Shown piece by piece: positions 9,058 through 20,900 of a stretch of 64,000 bases of DNA. Below the pieces are notes generated by a model that was not told the DNA's origin, made no database searches, and saw nothing but the letters and a program-made list of their open reading frames with translations. Source of the DNA: Chaetomidium leptoderma (taxonomy: Eukaryota > Ascomycota > Sordariomycetes > Sordariales > Chaetomiaceae). Every line of letters starts with the position of its first letter. The first letter of the stretch is position 1. The translations under genes were made by a program, and so were the position numbers. The stretch covers positions 1-64,000 of the forward strand of contig MU856942.1 in the NCBI GenBank assembly GCA_033296705.1, read 5' to 3'.

Positions 9058-9917
9058 GCAGGGTTTAGGACGACACTACGGATTAGACGAGAAAATTACG
9101 TCGAGGCGGAGCTACGGGGCTTCGACCGTGTACGTTCGGCTTCTGGGGACGGCTGTAGAGAATAGAACTTCGCTTGTCAACATCACCTAAAGTGGGATTC
9201 GAGGAGGGCAGCCCCGGGGCTGTCGAGAGCATTTTCTCTGGCTCCATCTGGCTTCATACCAGGCTACCTGTCCATACCTGTCCAGGGTGGGAAGTATGAC
9301 CTAATGGTTGTGTTATGTGAACGACGTCCAGGTTGCTGTGAATTGGGATAACCATCCAATGCCCCATTGTCCGACCGATCCAGGCGCTAAACCGAGGCAA
9401 GACCCCTGCAAGGCTCCGGCACAGCGCTGTGTCCCACTGCAGCACTGTCGGTCCAGGGACTTCCAGGTTCCTTCAGATTATGAGCTGCATCTTGCAGTGC
9501 AGGGTAAAATCCATGGATGTTTTAAGTTGCAACCCGGCCTTGTCTTTGTTTTATTTTTAAACCCAACTTCATCAAAACGGCAAGAGAAAAAGAGTTGTTT
9601 GTTCCCAATCGTCGAGTAGGAGGTGCCAACCCAAGCTCGTTGGTGGGCTCCCTAGCCTTGCTTGTCCTTGTTAGGACCTGGGACACGCCACCCTGACCGC
9701 CCACGCCTGCCTTGCAGCCCAGAACAATACCCCACGATATATCCCCTCCTTCCATCATCTTTATCAGCTACTGTCCGATAACCCAACCAGCCAACCAAAC
9801 ATCTTGGTTTTTTTCACCATCGACTCTCGATATTTGCACGACAACCTCACAGTGCTCTCGATACACCTTGCACACATGACATGACAGCAACGTAGCCTTT
9901 ATCGCTTGTCTCCCACG
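9058..9917. other. Intergenic, qcr9 to ubr1
   Basis: The qcr9 3' region and the promoter plus 5' leader of ubr1. Several out-of-frame ATG triplets occur in the probable leader (9750-9905). No gene or repeat was recognised. Confidence 0.5.
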
Positions 9918-12900
9918 ATGGAGACGCCAATGTCGACGCAGGAGCAGCAGCTCTGCCAGCTTCTGCTGGAGCTGCCCGCTCGCCACAACTATCGCTTCAC
10001 CGATGATGCTTCGTCCGAGCTGCTGACTGCGCTTTTTTGGTGCATGGCCGGCGGCAAGTCCGACTACATGAACCTCTTCTTCCCGATCGGCGGCCCCGCG
10101 CGCAACGGATCCCTAAAGCTCCGCGAGGCCCAGGGCGCCGTGGAGGGCGCCGAATACACCGAGGCCGCCCGGGGCAAGGCTTGCGGTCACATCTTCAAGC
10201 AGGGCGAGGCCTCGTATGCGTGCAGGACATGCAGTGCCGACGACACCTGCTGCCTGTGCAGCAAATGCTTCGACGCCACCGACCACACCGGCCACATGGT
10301 TAGAATTAGCATCTCGCCTGGCAACAGCGGGTGCTGCGACTGCGGAGACCCAGAAGCCTGGAACAGGCCCATGTTCTGCACCATACACTCGATGTGGGAG
10401 GGCGAGGACAAGGGAAAGGGCAGGGAAGCGCCCGCGCTACCCGACGACCTGGTCGCCAACACGCGCATGACTATCGGCCGCGTCTTCGACTACCTCTGCG
10501 ACGTCATCTCGTGCTCGCCCGAGCAGCTGCGCCAGATGAAGACGGTCGAGTCCATCGAGCAAGACGAGCGCATGTCGAGGCTATCGCCCACATACTGTGG
10601 CGGCGATACCGAGTCGCCGGGGGAATATGCCGTGCTGCTGTGGAACGATGAGAAGCACACTGTCATAGACGTCCGGGACCAAGTGGCTCGCGCATGCAGC
10701 ACGACGCTGGCGAATGGCCTCGCCAAGGCCTACGAGACGGATGGGATTGGCAGGAGCCTCTTGATGTACGACAAGAGCATCGAGAAGCTCATCGAGGTCG
10801 CCAACACCCTCGAGAGGATCAGGGTCACTGTGACGATCCGCTCGGCGAGAGACATCTTCAGGGAGCAGATGTGCGGCACCATGATCGAATGGCTAAGGGA
10901 CATCTCTGGATGCAGCGTCGGCCAAGACCACCACCTTCTGAGGCAGATTGTATGCGAGGAGATGCTCAGGCCGTGGCGCAAGGGAAGCCCAGCTTCGCAT
11001 GCCATCGTCGGCAAGGGCGGTATCGACGACGAAGAGCTGATCGATCAGGAAGATAGGGAGGCCAACGACTTTTACATCCAGCAGAGCAGGATTCTACTTC
11101 AGGCTCGCCAGGCAGCCCGGGCGGCGCGCCGGGAAGCGGCGGCAGGCGATGCGACCGATGATGACGGCGAGGAGGACGAGGATGAAGGAGACAATAACAC
11201 CCCCGGAAGCGACATGGAGGAAGAAGGTGATGACGACGACGATGTCATGATGCTTGACGCTCGGGAAGAGGGCGATGTCCCCATGCAAGACTGGCGACAA
11301 GACACCGCGCTGGAGGAAGACGAAGCCACAGTCGCCGGTTACCCGCCCCCACCTCCGCCTCCCCCGGTCCCCCGTCGGACCGCGCGCGAACGTGAACTCA
11401 CCCCTTCCGACTCTGATACCGCAGAGCCCCTCATCGCCCCCACAGTGTACGCAAAAGCCCATCTGGAGATACCCAAGACACCCGGCCAGGCGGGGTCCGA
11501 GGCCTTGCCACCTCCCAAACCCGGCCATTACTGGCTCGCTACACCTGCCGGCTACGTGGAGCAGGAGAACATTCCGGTTGCCGAGGATCTCTTTGAGCGA
11601 GTCCGCCTCGACTGGATGATTCTCTTTGACCTCAGGATGTGGAAAAAGGTGCGCAACGATCTGCGATCGCTATACATTTCGACCGTCGTCACCATCCCCG
11701 AGTTCAAGCGCGTCCTCGGCCTACGGTTCGCCGGTCTCTACACCACGCTTGCCCAACTATACCTCATCGGCGATCGAGAGCCCGATCACTCCATTATCAA
11801 CATCTCGCTGCAAATGTTGACCACCCCTTCCATCACCGCCGAGATTGTCGAGCGCGGCAACTTTCTCACCAGTCTAATGGCTATCCTGTACACCTTCCTG
11901 ACCTCTCGACAAGTCGGGCACCCATGGGATGTGGCGTCCAACGCGGTTCTGTCGTTTGACACCGGCTCCGTCACGAACCGGAGAATGTACCACTTCTTCC
12001 TCGATTTGAAGTATCTCTTTGGCTCGCCCCACGTGCAAGAGCGGCTCAGGACAGAAGAGCGGTACATGATGCAGTTCTTGGACCTCGTAAAGCTGCACCA
12101 GGGGATATGCCCAAACCTGCGGGCTGTGGGCGAGCATGTCGAGTACGAAACGGACAGCTGGATTAGTGCGTCGCTCGTTACGCGCGAGATCAACAGGCTC
12201 TGCAGACAGTTTGCCGAATCCTTCCGCAATGTCAAGGAACAAGACTCTCTCTATGTGTCGCGGGCGATCCGTCTCGCGGCCAAGACGGTCATCATCAACT
12301 CGATCGGAGCCGAGCGCGGCAGGTTCAGCCAGTCCGAGATCAAGGACGAAGTCAGTTTCAAGACCCTTGACGACGACTTTGAATTTGAGTCCCCGGGCCG
12401 TAAAATCGACGTTGTCAGGTTCGTCGTGGAAGAGGAGCCCATCAGTTTCCACCACGCTCTACATTACACCCTATCGTGGTTGATCGAGTGTGGCAAGGCG
12501 ATGCCCGTCGAGCAGCTCAGAGCACTCCTCAGCTTCACGACTCAGGAGCTCATGATGAAGCCGCGCTCCATGGGGAAGAAGACAATGCCACGGTACGGCG
12601 AGTACGGCCCGGAGGACTACCTGATGGCGGTATTTGATTTCCCGCTCCGAGTGTGTGCATGGCTCGCCCAAATGAAAGCCGGCATGTGGGTTAGGAACGG
12701 CTTGAGTCTGCGTCACCAGGCCGGCACGTACCGTGGTGTCGGCCAGAGGGACGTCTCTCATCACCGCGACATCTTCCTGCTGCAGACGGCTCTGGTGATC
12801 TGTGATCCCAGCCGGGTGCTCGCCTCCGTCATCGACCGCTTCGGTATGGAAAGGTGGACCAAGGGCATCTTTGAAGCAAAGTCCAACGCTCGGGATGATA

Positions 12901-15900
12901 TCCAGCACCTCGATGTCGTCGAGGACATGATCCACCTCCTCATTGTCCTTCTCAGCGACAGGACGTCGCTCACCCCCACCGAGGATGCCCAAGGCCCGCA
13001 CCTCGCATCCATGCGCCGCGACGTCACGCACGTCCTCTGCTTCAAGCCCCTGTCCTTCTCGGATATCTGCCTCAAGCTCCCAGACAAGTTCCAGGAGCAG
13101 GAAGATTTCCACACCATATTGGACGAGATGACCATCTTCAAGTCTCCAGAGGGCCTGACGGATGTTGGCACCTTTGAGCTCAAGCCGCAGTACATCGAGA
13201 ATGTTGACCCCTATATCGCCCACTACAACAAGAATCAGCGAGAGGAGGCCGAAATGGCCTGGCGGAAATGCGTGGCCAAAAAGACGGGCAAGTCGGTGGA
13301 AGAGGTCGTCTACGAGCCTAAACTGCGGCCCATCCCCTCGGGGGTGTTTGCCGGGCTGAGCGACTTCACGGGCACCGGCATGTTCTCGCAGGTCATCTAT
13401 TACTCGCTGCTCTACACGCTTGTGTATTCTCGCATGACACCCCAAGTCCCGTCAACGCGTGTCGAGACTTTCCTCCAGGTTTTGTTGCACCTGATCCTCA
13501 TTGCCATTGCCGAGGACAAGTTGGATGAGGACCAGCCGAAGGCGTCTTTCATCACTATTGCGCTTACCCAGCAAGCGCGCAGCAACTTTATGGCCGATGT
13601 TCCGCAGGCCAAGACGATTGTGGCCCTGTTGAATCTGATAGCCTCCAAGGACGAGTTCAAGTCGTGCCACCCCAAGGTTGCCACGATCCTTCGGAGGATG
13701 CGACAGAAGAGGCCCAGGGCCTTCGAGGTTAGCTACGAGCGCCTCGGCCTGTCCGTAGACCGCATGGGCACGGCCTCGCCCGCGGCCAGCAGTGTGGATG
13801 AGGAGCGGGAGCGTAAGAAGCGGGCGGCATTGGACCGCCAGGCGCGAGTCATGGCGCAGTTCCAGGCCCAGCAAAAGAGCTTCATGGAGAACCAGAGCAA
13901 TGTCAACTGGGGAGAGATGGACGACCTCGAAGACGACGTCAACGTGGACGTGCCGCCCATGGAGGAGCACCGGAAGTTTTGGAAGTACCCGTCAGGCACT
14001 TGCATCCTGTGCCAGGAGGACACGGATGACCGTCGGCTGTACGGGACTTTCGCTTACTTCACCGAGAGCAATATCCTTCGGCAGACAGACTTTCAAGACG
14101 CCGACTTTGTCAGAGAGGCATTCAATACCCCCGACAATCTCGATCGGTCTGCTGAAGCCATACGACCTTTTGGCGTTGCGCACGAGAATCGGCAAGTCGT
14201 TCACAAGGTGAACCAGCAAGGCCAGACATTTGAGACGGAGCGCCAGGTCATCGGCAAAGGGTTCCCTGCAAAGCTATCCCGCCCGGGGCCGGTCTCGATC
14301 GGCTGCGGCCACTTCATGCACTACCACTGCTTCGAGGCCTACTTTGACGCCACCGTGCGGCGGCACAACCAGCAGATCGCGCGGCATGCCCCGGAGAAGA
14401 CGGGCAGGCTGGAGTTTGTGTGTCCGCTCTGCAAAGCGCTTGGCAATGCGTTCCTGCCCATCATTTGGAAGGGCCAGGAGGAGTCGTATCCCGGCCCGTT
14501 GGTGCCGTCCACGACGTTCTCGTCCTTCCTCGACTCCCAACTTCACTCGGCTTACTACACGCTGGGAGCAACGCGCCCGCCGGACCAAACCCAAAACGCG
14601 TTTGCCTCGTACCTGGCCCACCACGCGATCAACAGCCTCGCGGAAAAGTCGTCACAGCTGTTGGATGATGCCTGGGTCGATGTGGGGGCCCAGTCGGTCT
14701 CGACGGGGACGCCGTTTAGTGAGACGTTCTCGCTAGTCTCGGCTCCCGATCAAAGCGCCCGAGGACCCACCCCCGATGCCAGCGGCGCCATGCGGGAGCT
14801 TGTCAATGTCTATCGCCGGCTCAGGGACACTCTGAGGAAGAACGGCATCACGTCACGGCATCAGTTTGAGCCCCCCGAGCAAGATGCGAACGAGCTGTAC
14901 GGCAGCGACGCGCTGGCACACTCGGTGGGGTTCTCCATCTCGGCCGTCGAGATCCAGCAGCGCGGTGTGGAGGCCGAGTACGGCATGACGTTCCTTGAGA
15001 AGATCCCGGAGCAGGTCCTCACGCAGCTCCGCATCCTCGGCGAGACGGTGACGTCCTTCATTGCCGTCGGCGGCCTGCGCGAGTCCGGCGAGAACAAGAT
15101 CGACACCGAGTACCGCAGGGATAGCGAGCGCCAGCACTGCCAGATGTTCATGACGCAGTATCTGGGCGAGGAGACGGAGAACACGCGGTTCCCGGCCAAC
15201 TCGTACCCTCCGCTGCTGAGCCAGGATCCGTTCATCTTCCTATGCGAGTGTGTGTTTGGCGTCATCCCGGCCCAAGACTATGAGATTGCGCACATGGTCC
15301 GGCTCTGCTACCTGGCTGAGATTACAAAGGTGGCCTACCACCTGGCCCGAAACATGCCCCCGGCACTCTGGTCCCCCTACATGTCCCGCCAAGAGGATCT
15401 GGACCCTTCGACTGCCAACCTCGTCTCCTTCTGCAAGGCGCTCTGCGAGATTGAGGTGGAGTGCGGGTCGGATCCTCTCGTAGGCGTCGACCGGCCGTTG
15501 TGGGACAACAAGGCGTTTGAGCAGCCCGGCCTGGACACGTGGGAGGCGCGGTACATCCTCATGCGCAAGTACGCGCTGGCCTTCCTCCGCAAGTGCGTCA
15601 TGCTCCTGCACGTCAAGTACGGCGTCGATTTCAACAGCCGCGTGAGCCCCAACCCGGAGCAGCGCGAGCTCGAGCGGCTGACCGAGGCACTCCGGGTCCC
15701 GTCGCTCGACGAGATGCTCACGGCGCTCACGCCGGAGCAGGGCGTGCAGCACGGCTGGACGGCGGACACGCCGCGGCTCGTGGCGGGGTGGGTCAGGCAC
15801 CAGATGACGTGGCCGTACAACGGCGGCGACGAGCGGCTGCCGCAGTCGGCCGTGGTCAGCCACCCGGGCATCTTTGAGCTGGTCGGCCTGCCAAAGAACT

Positions 15901-16427
15901 ACGACACGCTCATTGAGGAGTGCACGCGGCGGCGGTGCCCGACCAAGGGCAAGGACCTGACTGACCCGACCATCTGCCTGTTCTGCGGCGAGATATTTTG
16001 CGGCCAGGCCGTCTGCTGCGCCAAGGAGGTCAAGGAGGGCAGCCACAAGGTGCTCAAGATTGGCGGGTCGCAGCAGCATATGATCAAGTAAGTTCTTTGT
16101 CTTTCATTTCTTTTTCCCATCCCCGTACGTACCTAACTAAGGTGTGTCCAAAAAAAAAGATGCCAGAAAAACGTCGGCCTCTTTATCAACATCCGCAAGT
16201 GCTGCGTCTTTTACCTCTCGCGCCTCTCGGGCTCGTACAGCAACGCGCCGTACATTGACAAGTACGGCGAGGTCGACATGGGCCTGCGCTATGGCCGGCA
16301 GCTGTTCCTGCACCAGAAGCGCTACGACTCGATGCTGAGGAACTTGTGGCTGAGCCATGGCGTGCCGAGCTTTATCTCGCGGAAGCTCGAGGCGGATATC
16401 AACAATGGGGGGTGGGAGACTATTTAG
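9918..16427 (+). CDS. ubr1: E3 ubiquitin ligase UBR1 (N-recognin)
   Basis: Two exons, 9918-16087 and 16160-16427 (72-nt intron, GTAAGT...AAAG), give 2145 residues. The first ATG of the frame is at 9918, since the triplet at 9906 is TTG. UBR1 recognises destabilising N-terminal residues and ubiquitylates them with the Rad6 E2. The UBR box (about 88-158) shows the Cys/His array CGHIF, CRTC, CLCSKC, HTGH, CCDCGD and a final CTIH. An acidic stretch (about 415-455) and a polyproline run (about 476-486) follow. A RING-H2 finger lies at about 1362-1505 (CILCQED ... GCGHFMHYHC ... CPLCKALG). The C-terminal autoinhibitory UBLC region spans the last 220 residues and includes CLFCGEIFC and VPSFISRKLEADINNGGWE. 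The length is close to yeast Ubr1 (1950) with fungal insertions. Confidence 0.95.
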
Positions 16428-16981
16428 TTGGGTTGGGAAGTCCAGGGCTGGCTGCTAGGTTGGTGGGAAGGGGGTTGCATTTGGGATGGTGTTTGAGTTT
16501 TTATTGTTGGAGGGGCATTCGGTTTTGGGGGGGTTTGAGATGATGCTTGAACGATTGAAAGAATCATGAGTATATTCTGTCTTTGCCTCCGAGTTCTTCC
16601 TTACCTTATATACAGAATGGGAATCGAAGTGGTTTTAATATTTTAATAGCGGTGGGCGAACCCTAACCCCATAGTAGATTTGAAGCGTAGTATCAGACCA
16701 CCAGTCATCACCTATCAGGCAGCAACACTGCCTCCTCTAACTCCATTGGTCTTGCCATGTTGTTCTACACAGCCTTGTGGCTGCCGCGGGCTGCACGCAG
16801 TCGGGTATTGGGTCAGCTTGGGTGCCTGATTTACCTAGGTAGGATTTACCTAGGTAGTAGGGAACAAGCACCTCGAAGTTCCTCAACAAGCACCACGCGG
16901 CACCACGCACGAAGAAGAGCAAAGCAAGCAAGGTTGAAACAAGCCACCATCTCTCCTCTCAAGAGTAGTAACACCACCACC
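16428..16981. other. Intergenic, ubr1 to cinA-like gene
   Basis: G/T-rich 3' sequence of ubr1 up to about 16550, then AT-rich sequence (16590-16650) and a promoter region holding a direct repeat of TTTACCTAGGTAG (around 16829 and 16846). No other coding signal was seen. Confidence 0.5.
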
Positions 16982-17612
16982 ATGTCCACCACCACCACCC
17001 CCCCCCCCCCCAACAACAACCACACCCCCGCCCTCCACAAGACCACCGACCCTCTCACCCTCGCCGACCTAGCCACCGACGTAATCCACCGCCTCCGCAG
17101 CACCAACCAAATCCTGGGCGTAGCCGAGTCCCTGACGGCGGGGCTCGTCATGGCAGCACTGACATCACTCCGTCCCGGGCGCGAGCGCCGTCTTCCGCGG
17201 CGGCATCGTATCCTACGCCACGCCGCTCAAGCAGACGCTTCTGGGCGCCGACGCGGCGCTCATCGCGCGCGAGGGCGTCATCCATCCGGAGGTGGCGCTG
17301 CAGATGGCTGAGGGGGCGCGGAAGGCGACTAGTATCCCTACTACCCCTCAAGGGGAGGATGTGACTGGGTGGGGTATCGGGACCACGGGCGTGGCAGGGC
17401 CGGATCAGCAGGACGGCAAGGCCGTGGAGACCGTGTATATCGGCATTGCGTCGCCGTCGGAGTCGGCGGCGGCGGCGGGCGGCAGCAGCAGCCGGGCGTG
17501 GGGGCCGTTTTCGTTTCCGGGCTCGAGGCAGGAGGTGCGCGAGGCGACCGTGATGGAGGCGTTGGCGAGGTTGAGGGAGGCACTTCAGGCTGCTGAAAAG
17601 ACGGGGGAATAG
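16982..17612 (+). pseudogene. CinA C-terminal-domain (nicotinamide-nucleotide amidase-like) gene with a frameshift
   Basis: The ATG at 16982 opens MSTTTTPPPP and the domain start DLATDVIHRLRSTNQILGVAESLTAGLVMAALTS. The reading then fails at about 17165-17172. The family continuation VPGASAVFRGG, SYATPLKQTLLGADAALIAREGV and GWGIGTTGVAGPDQ is present downstream in the +1 frame, open to the TAG at 17610. The net defect is one extra base (or two missing). An intron cannot explain it, because any GT-AG pair would remove the conserved AESLTAGL core. CinA C-domains hydrolyse NMN to nicotinate mononucleotide in bacteria, and the fungal stand-alone form is uncharacterised. The lesion could be a true pseudogene mutation or an assembly error. 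The rest of the domain has no other damage, which favours a recent or artefactual event. Confidence 0.75.
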
Positions 17613-17960
17613 CTGTTTTCTTTTTCTTTTTCTTTTTTCTTTTTTTCTTTCTTTTTCTTTTTTCTTTTTCTTTTTCTTTTCCCTGAATAAAAAGAGGGAG
17701 GGAGACCTTGCTAATAAGTCTCACAAATTCCACTCTCTCTTTACACGCGGTCGTCAGGTTTCCAAATGTGATACTCTATAATACTAATCGACTCAGTACC
17801 CAATAACTACTCGCTCTATCAATGTATGTCCCTCCACGCCAATCTCACCAGACACTCACCCGGGCTCTCTCCCACCAACAACCACGCAACAGCAACAGCA
17901 ACACAGCCCCCTTCTCCGAAGCCGATGCAGCAGCAGTAAAGCGAGAGAGAACCGACCAGC
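17613..17960. other. Convergent gap with polypyrimidine tract
   Basis: This lies between the 3' ends of the cinA-like gene and the kinase. It consists mainly of the polypyrimidine tract annotated separately, an AT-rich stretch at 17775-17820 and CA-rich sequence reaching into the kinase terminator. No gene was seen. Confidence 0.6.
17616..17683. repeat. Polypyrimidine (TTTTTC)n tract
   Basis: About 68 bases of almost pure T/C, imperfect repeats of T4-6C, immediately after the cinA-like stop codon. It is likely to be variable in length and prone to sequencing error. Confidence 0.9.
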
Positions 17961-20900
17961 TCACCGCAGACTCCACGGCCCGCTGTACATGGCTCGCATG
18001 GCAGCGACATCATCCCCCCACCCCTGAAACCCCCCACGCTGCTGCTGCGGCGGCGGCTGTACAACAAGAGGATAGCCCAGCTGGCCAACATTCTCATCCT
18101 CCCCCTGACCACCATCATCCTCCCCCTGACCACCCTCCCCATCCAACCCAAACCCCATCCCTCCCCCTCCCACTTCTTCTTCCCCCTCATAATAACCACC
18201 ACCACCGCCTCCCCCCATCCGAGTCCACTCATACCCCAAAAACGCCGTCCGCCTCCTCACCTCCATAGCAACCCCTTTCGTCCCAGCATCCCTCAACAAC
18301 CGATCCCTCGGCCGCTTCCGTTGTCGCCTTTCCTCATCCCCAAACCAACCCCCACCCTCACCACCACCGCCGTCGCCGCTGCCACCGCCAAACCGCATAA
18401 CAAAATCACACAAGTGCGCCCGCTCCGCATCCGTGACCTGCTGCTGTTCCAGGTACAGGTCCAGCGTGCACAGCTTACTGGCCGTGTCGTGCGGCGGTGT
18501 GGCGAGGACGGTGACGGCGAGGGTTTGGAGGGGGTAGCGCAGCGGGCGGAGGAAGGTTAATTGTTCTTGGGTGAGAGGGCCTGTGACGGGGGATTCTAGG
18601 GATGGGAGAGGGGGGGGAGGGGGGTAGGTTGTTGTTGTTGTTCTTGTGGTTGTGGTGGGGGTTGTTGCGGCGGAGTTGTAGTTGTTGTTGTAATAGGGTT
18701 GGAAATAACCCGTCTGGTGAGGAGGGTGCGGGTATGATGTGGGAGGCCAGCCGGTGGAGCAGGTCGGTGATGGGAAGAGAAGTTGGGGGGGCATCATCAT
18801 CATCATGCTTTCGGCTGCGCCGTCGTGGGCGTCGGCTGCTGCTGCCGGCTCTGGCTCTGGTTCTAGCTCTAGCTCGCTCTCACTCCCGTCGCTCACCGAC
18901 CCGCCGCCGTCAAAGTAGTGGGTGTCGTCGACGGAGCGGAGCCTGGGCACGAGCGGCGGCTCCAGCTCGTGGAGCCGCTCCCACGGCATGTTGCGGAACC
19001 ACTTGTGCGCCTTGATGTCCTCGGCGTCATACGGGAACACGTAACGGCCCGCAAAGTCGCGCATTTTGGAGCGGGCGGCCCCGGAAGACGACGACGACGA
19101 CGACGACGCGACGAAGTCTTTCATGCGGTACCGTTCAGAACACAGCCGGTACTCCTTGTCCGTGATCAGGGAGAGCATCAGGTGCTGGCACCGGCGGGAC
19201 ACGGTCGGGCGCGGTGGGAAACCGAACGTCTCGTGGTGCCGCACGATATTCTCCTTGGTCTGCTGCCGACCCTCCTCGGACAAGAAGGGGGTATGGCCGT
19301 AGATGCATTCGAACAAGATAACGCCGACGCTCCACTAGTCGCACCGGGCATCGTACCCGTGCCCCTCAATCACCTCCGGGGCCATGTACTGGCTAGTGCC
19401 CACGACACTCCGGGCCGAGTTGCGGATCCCGCAGCGGTTGCGCCAGCTCAACAGGGGCTCGCCGTCGTGCAGGTCTTTCTTGTGGTGCTTCTTGATGCTC
19501 GCCGTAATACCGCTGGACCACTTCTTGGCCGCCTCTATGCTGCGGCTCTCGTTCTTGTCTTCCTCGTCGCCGTCGACGACAATGCCCAACTTCTTCACCA
19601 GGCTCTACCGGTGGCTCGTGTAGTACGTGGTGTCGTGCGACCAGTGCCCGTCAAACGCCAGCCCAAAGTCGCTGATCTTGAGGTGGCCCGAGGCTGAGAC
19701 GAGAAAGTTGTCGGGCTTGATGTCGCGATGTATGCACTTGAGCGAGTGCGCCGCCTCGACGCACAGGATGATCTCGGCCGTGTAGAAGCGCGCTGCCGGC
19801 TCAGGCAAGATATGCTCGCGGATGAGCAGACTCAGAAAGTCGCCGCCGGGCATGTACTCCATCACCAGGTACAGACTTGCGAGGTCCTGGAAGCTGGCGA
19901 CGAGCGGGACAATCCTAGAACCATTCAGCAACCCGATCATTCTCAAGTAACCAAGCAAGATTAAACTCACCATCTCGATCCCTCACTAGCCACCAACAGA
20001 TCCCTCTCGGCCCTCAAATGCCCCTCCTGGCTCGACTTCAACATCTTGCTCTTCTTGATCACCTTCATCGCATACACCCGCCCCCGTCGATACTCCCTCA
20101 CCAACCTCACCACCCCAAAGCTCCCCTTCCCCAGCACCTTGACCGTCTCATAGTCACCCGCCCGACACCTCTCCTCCACCACCATCCCCGCCGCCGTAGC
20201 CGTAGCCGTAGCCGTAGCCGTCGTCGTCCTAGTCATACCCAAAACCCCAGCCTTCATAACCCGCATCTCCCGCAAGTACTCCGTCTCGCGCCTGCAGAAC
20301 CGGGCGCGCGCCGCCCGGTTCTCGGCGCTGCTCAGCGGGCTGCTGCTGCCCCCCCCACCCTGGCGGCCGCGGTTGAACAGGTCCGTCTCGAGCATCTGCT
20401 GCCGCATCTGCCGCGGCGAGGGCCCCGCGCCGCCGAGCAGCTCGTTGAAGTGCGTCTCGAGGTACATCTTGGCGGCCGCGGCGCGCTCGACCGTGGCGAT
20501 GCCCGGGGAGGAGTAATGGTGGTGGTTGAGGGGGAGGGGGAGGATTTCCTGGATCGTGCCGAGGTTTCTGTTGTTGTTGTTGTTTGGGTCGTCCGCTTTT
20601 GGGGGGGTTATTGGGCTACGGCGGGTGGTGCGTTGCGAGCTGGGGTTGGGGATTGGGAACCGGTTTCGTTCGCGGCCCACCGTGTTGGGGTCTTTGTTCT
20701 TGAACATGGAGTCTGCCGAGTTCTGGGTCGCCTTGGTAGAGTTGCTGTTGGAAGTGCTGGTTTTGCTAGAGCTGGTGGTGTTGGATGATGCGGTAATGTG
20801 GACAGGATTGGATGCCGAGGCTGGCACGGGTGGTGTCCCTACCCCTACCCCTTGGAAAGTCTCCTTCAACAACGGCCGGCTTTTGGGGGACGTCCTGCGA

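Noticed and set aside
12471..13445. 324-codon minus-strand frame inside ubr1
   Set aside because: Shadow of the GC-rich ubr1 coding sequence. No family features or promoter.
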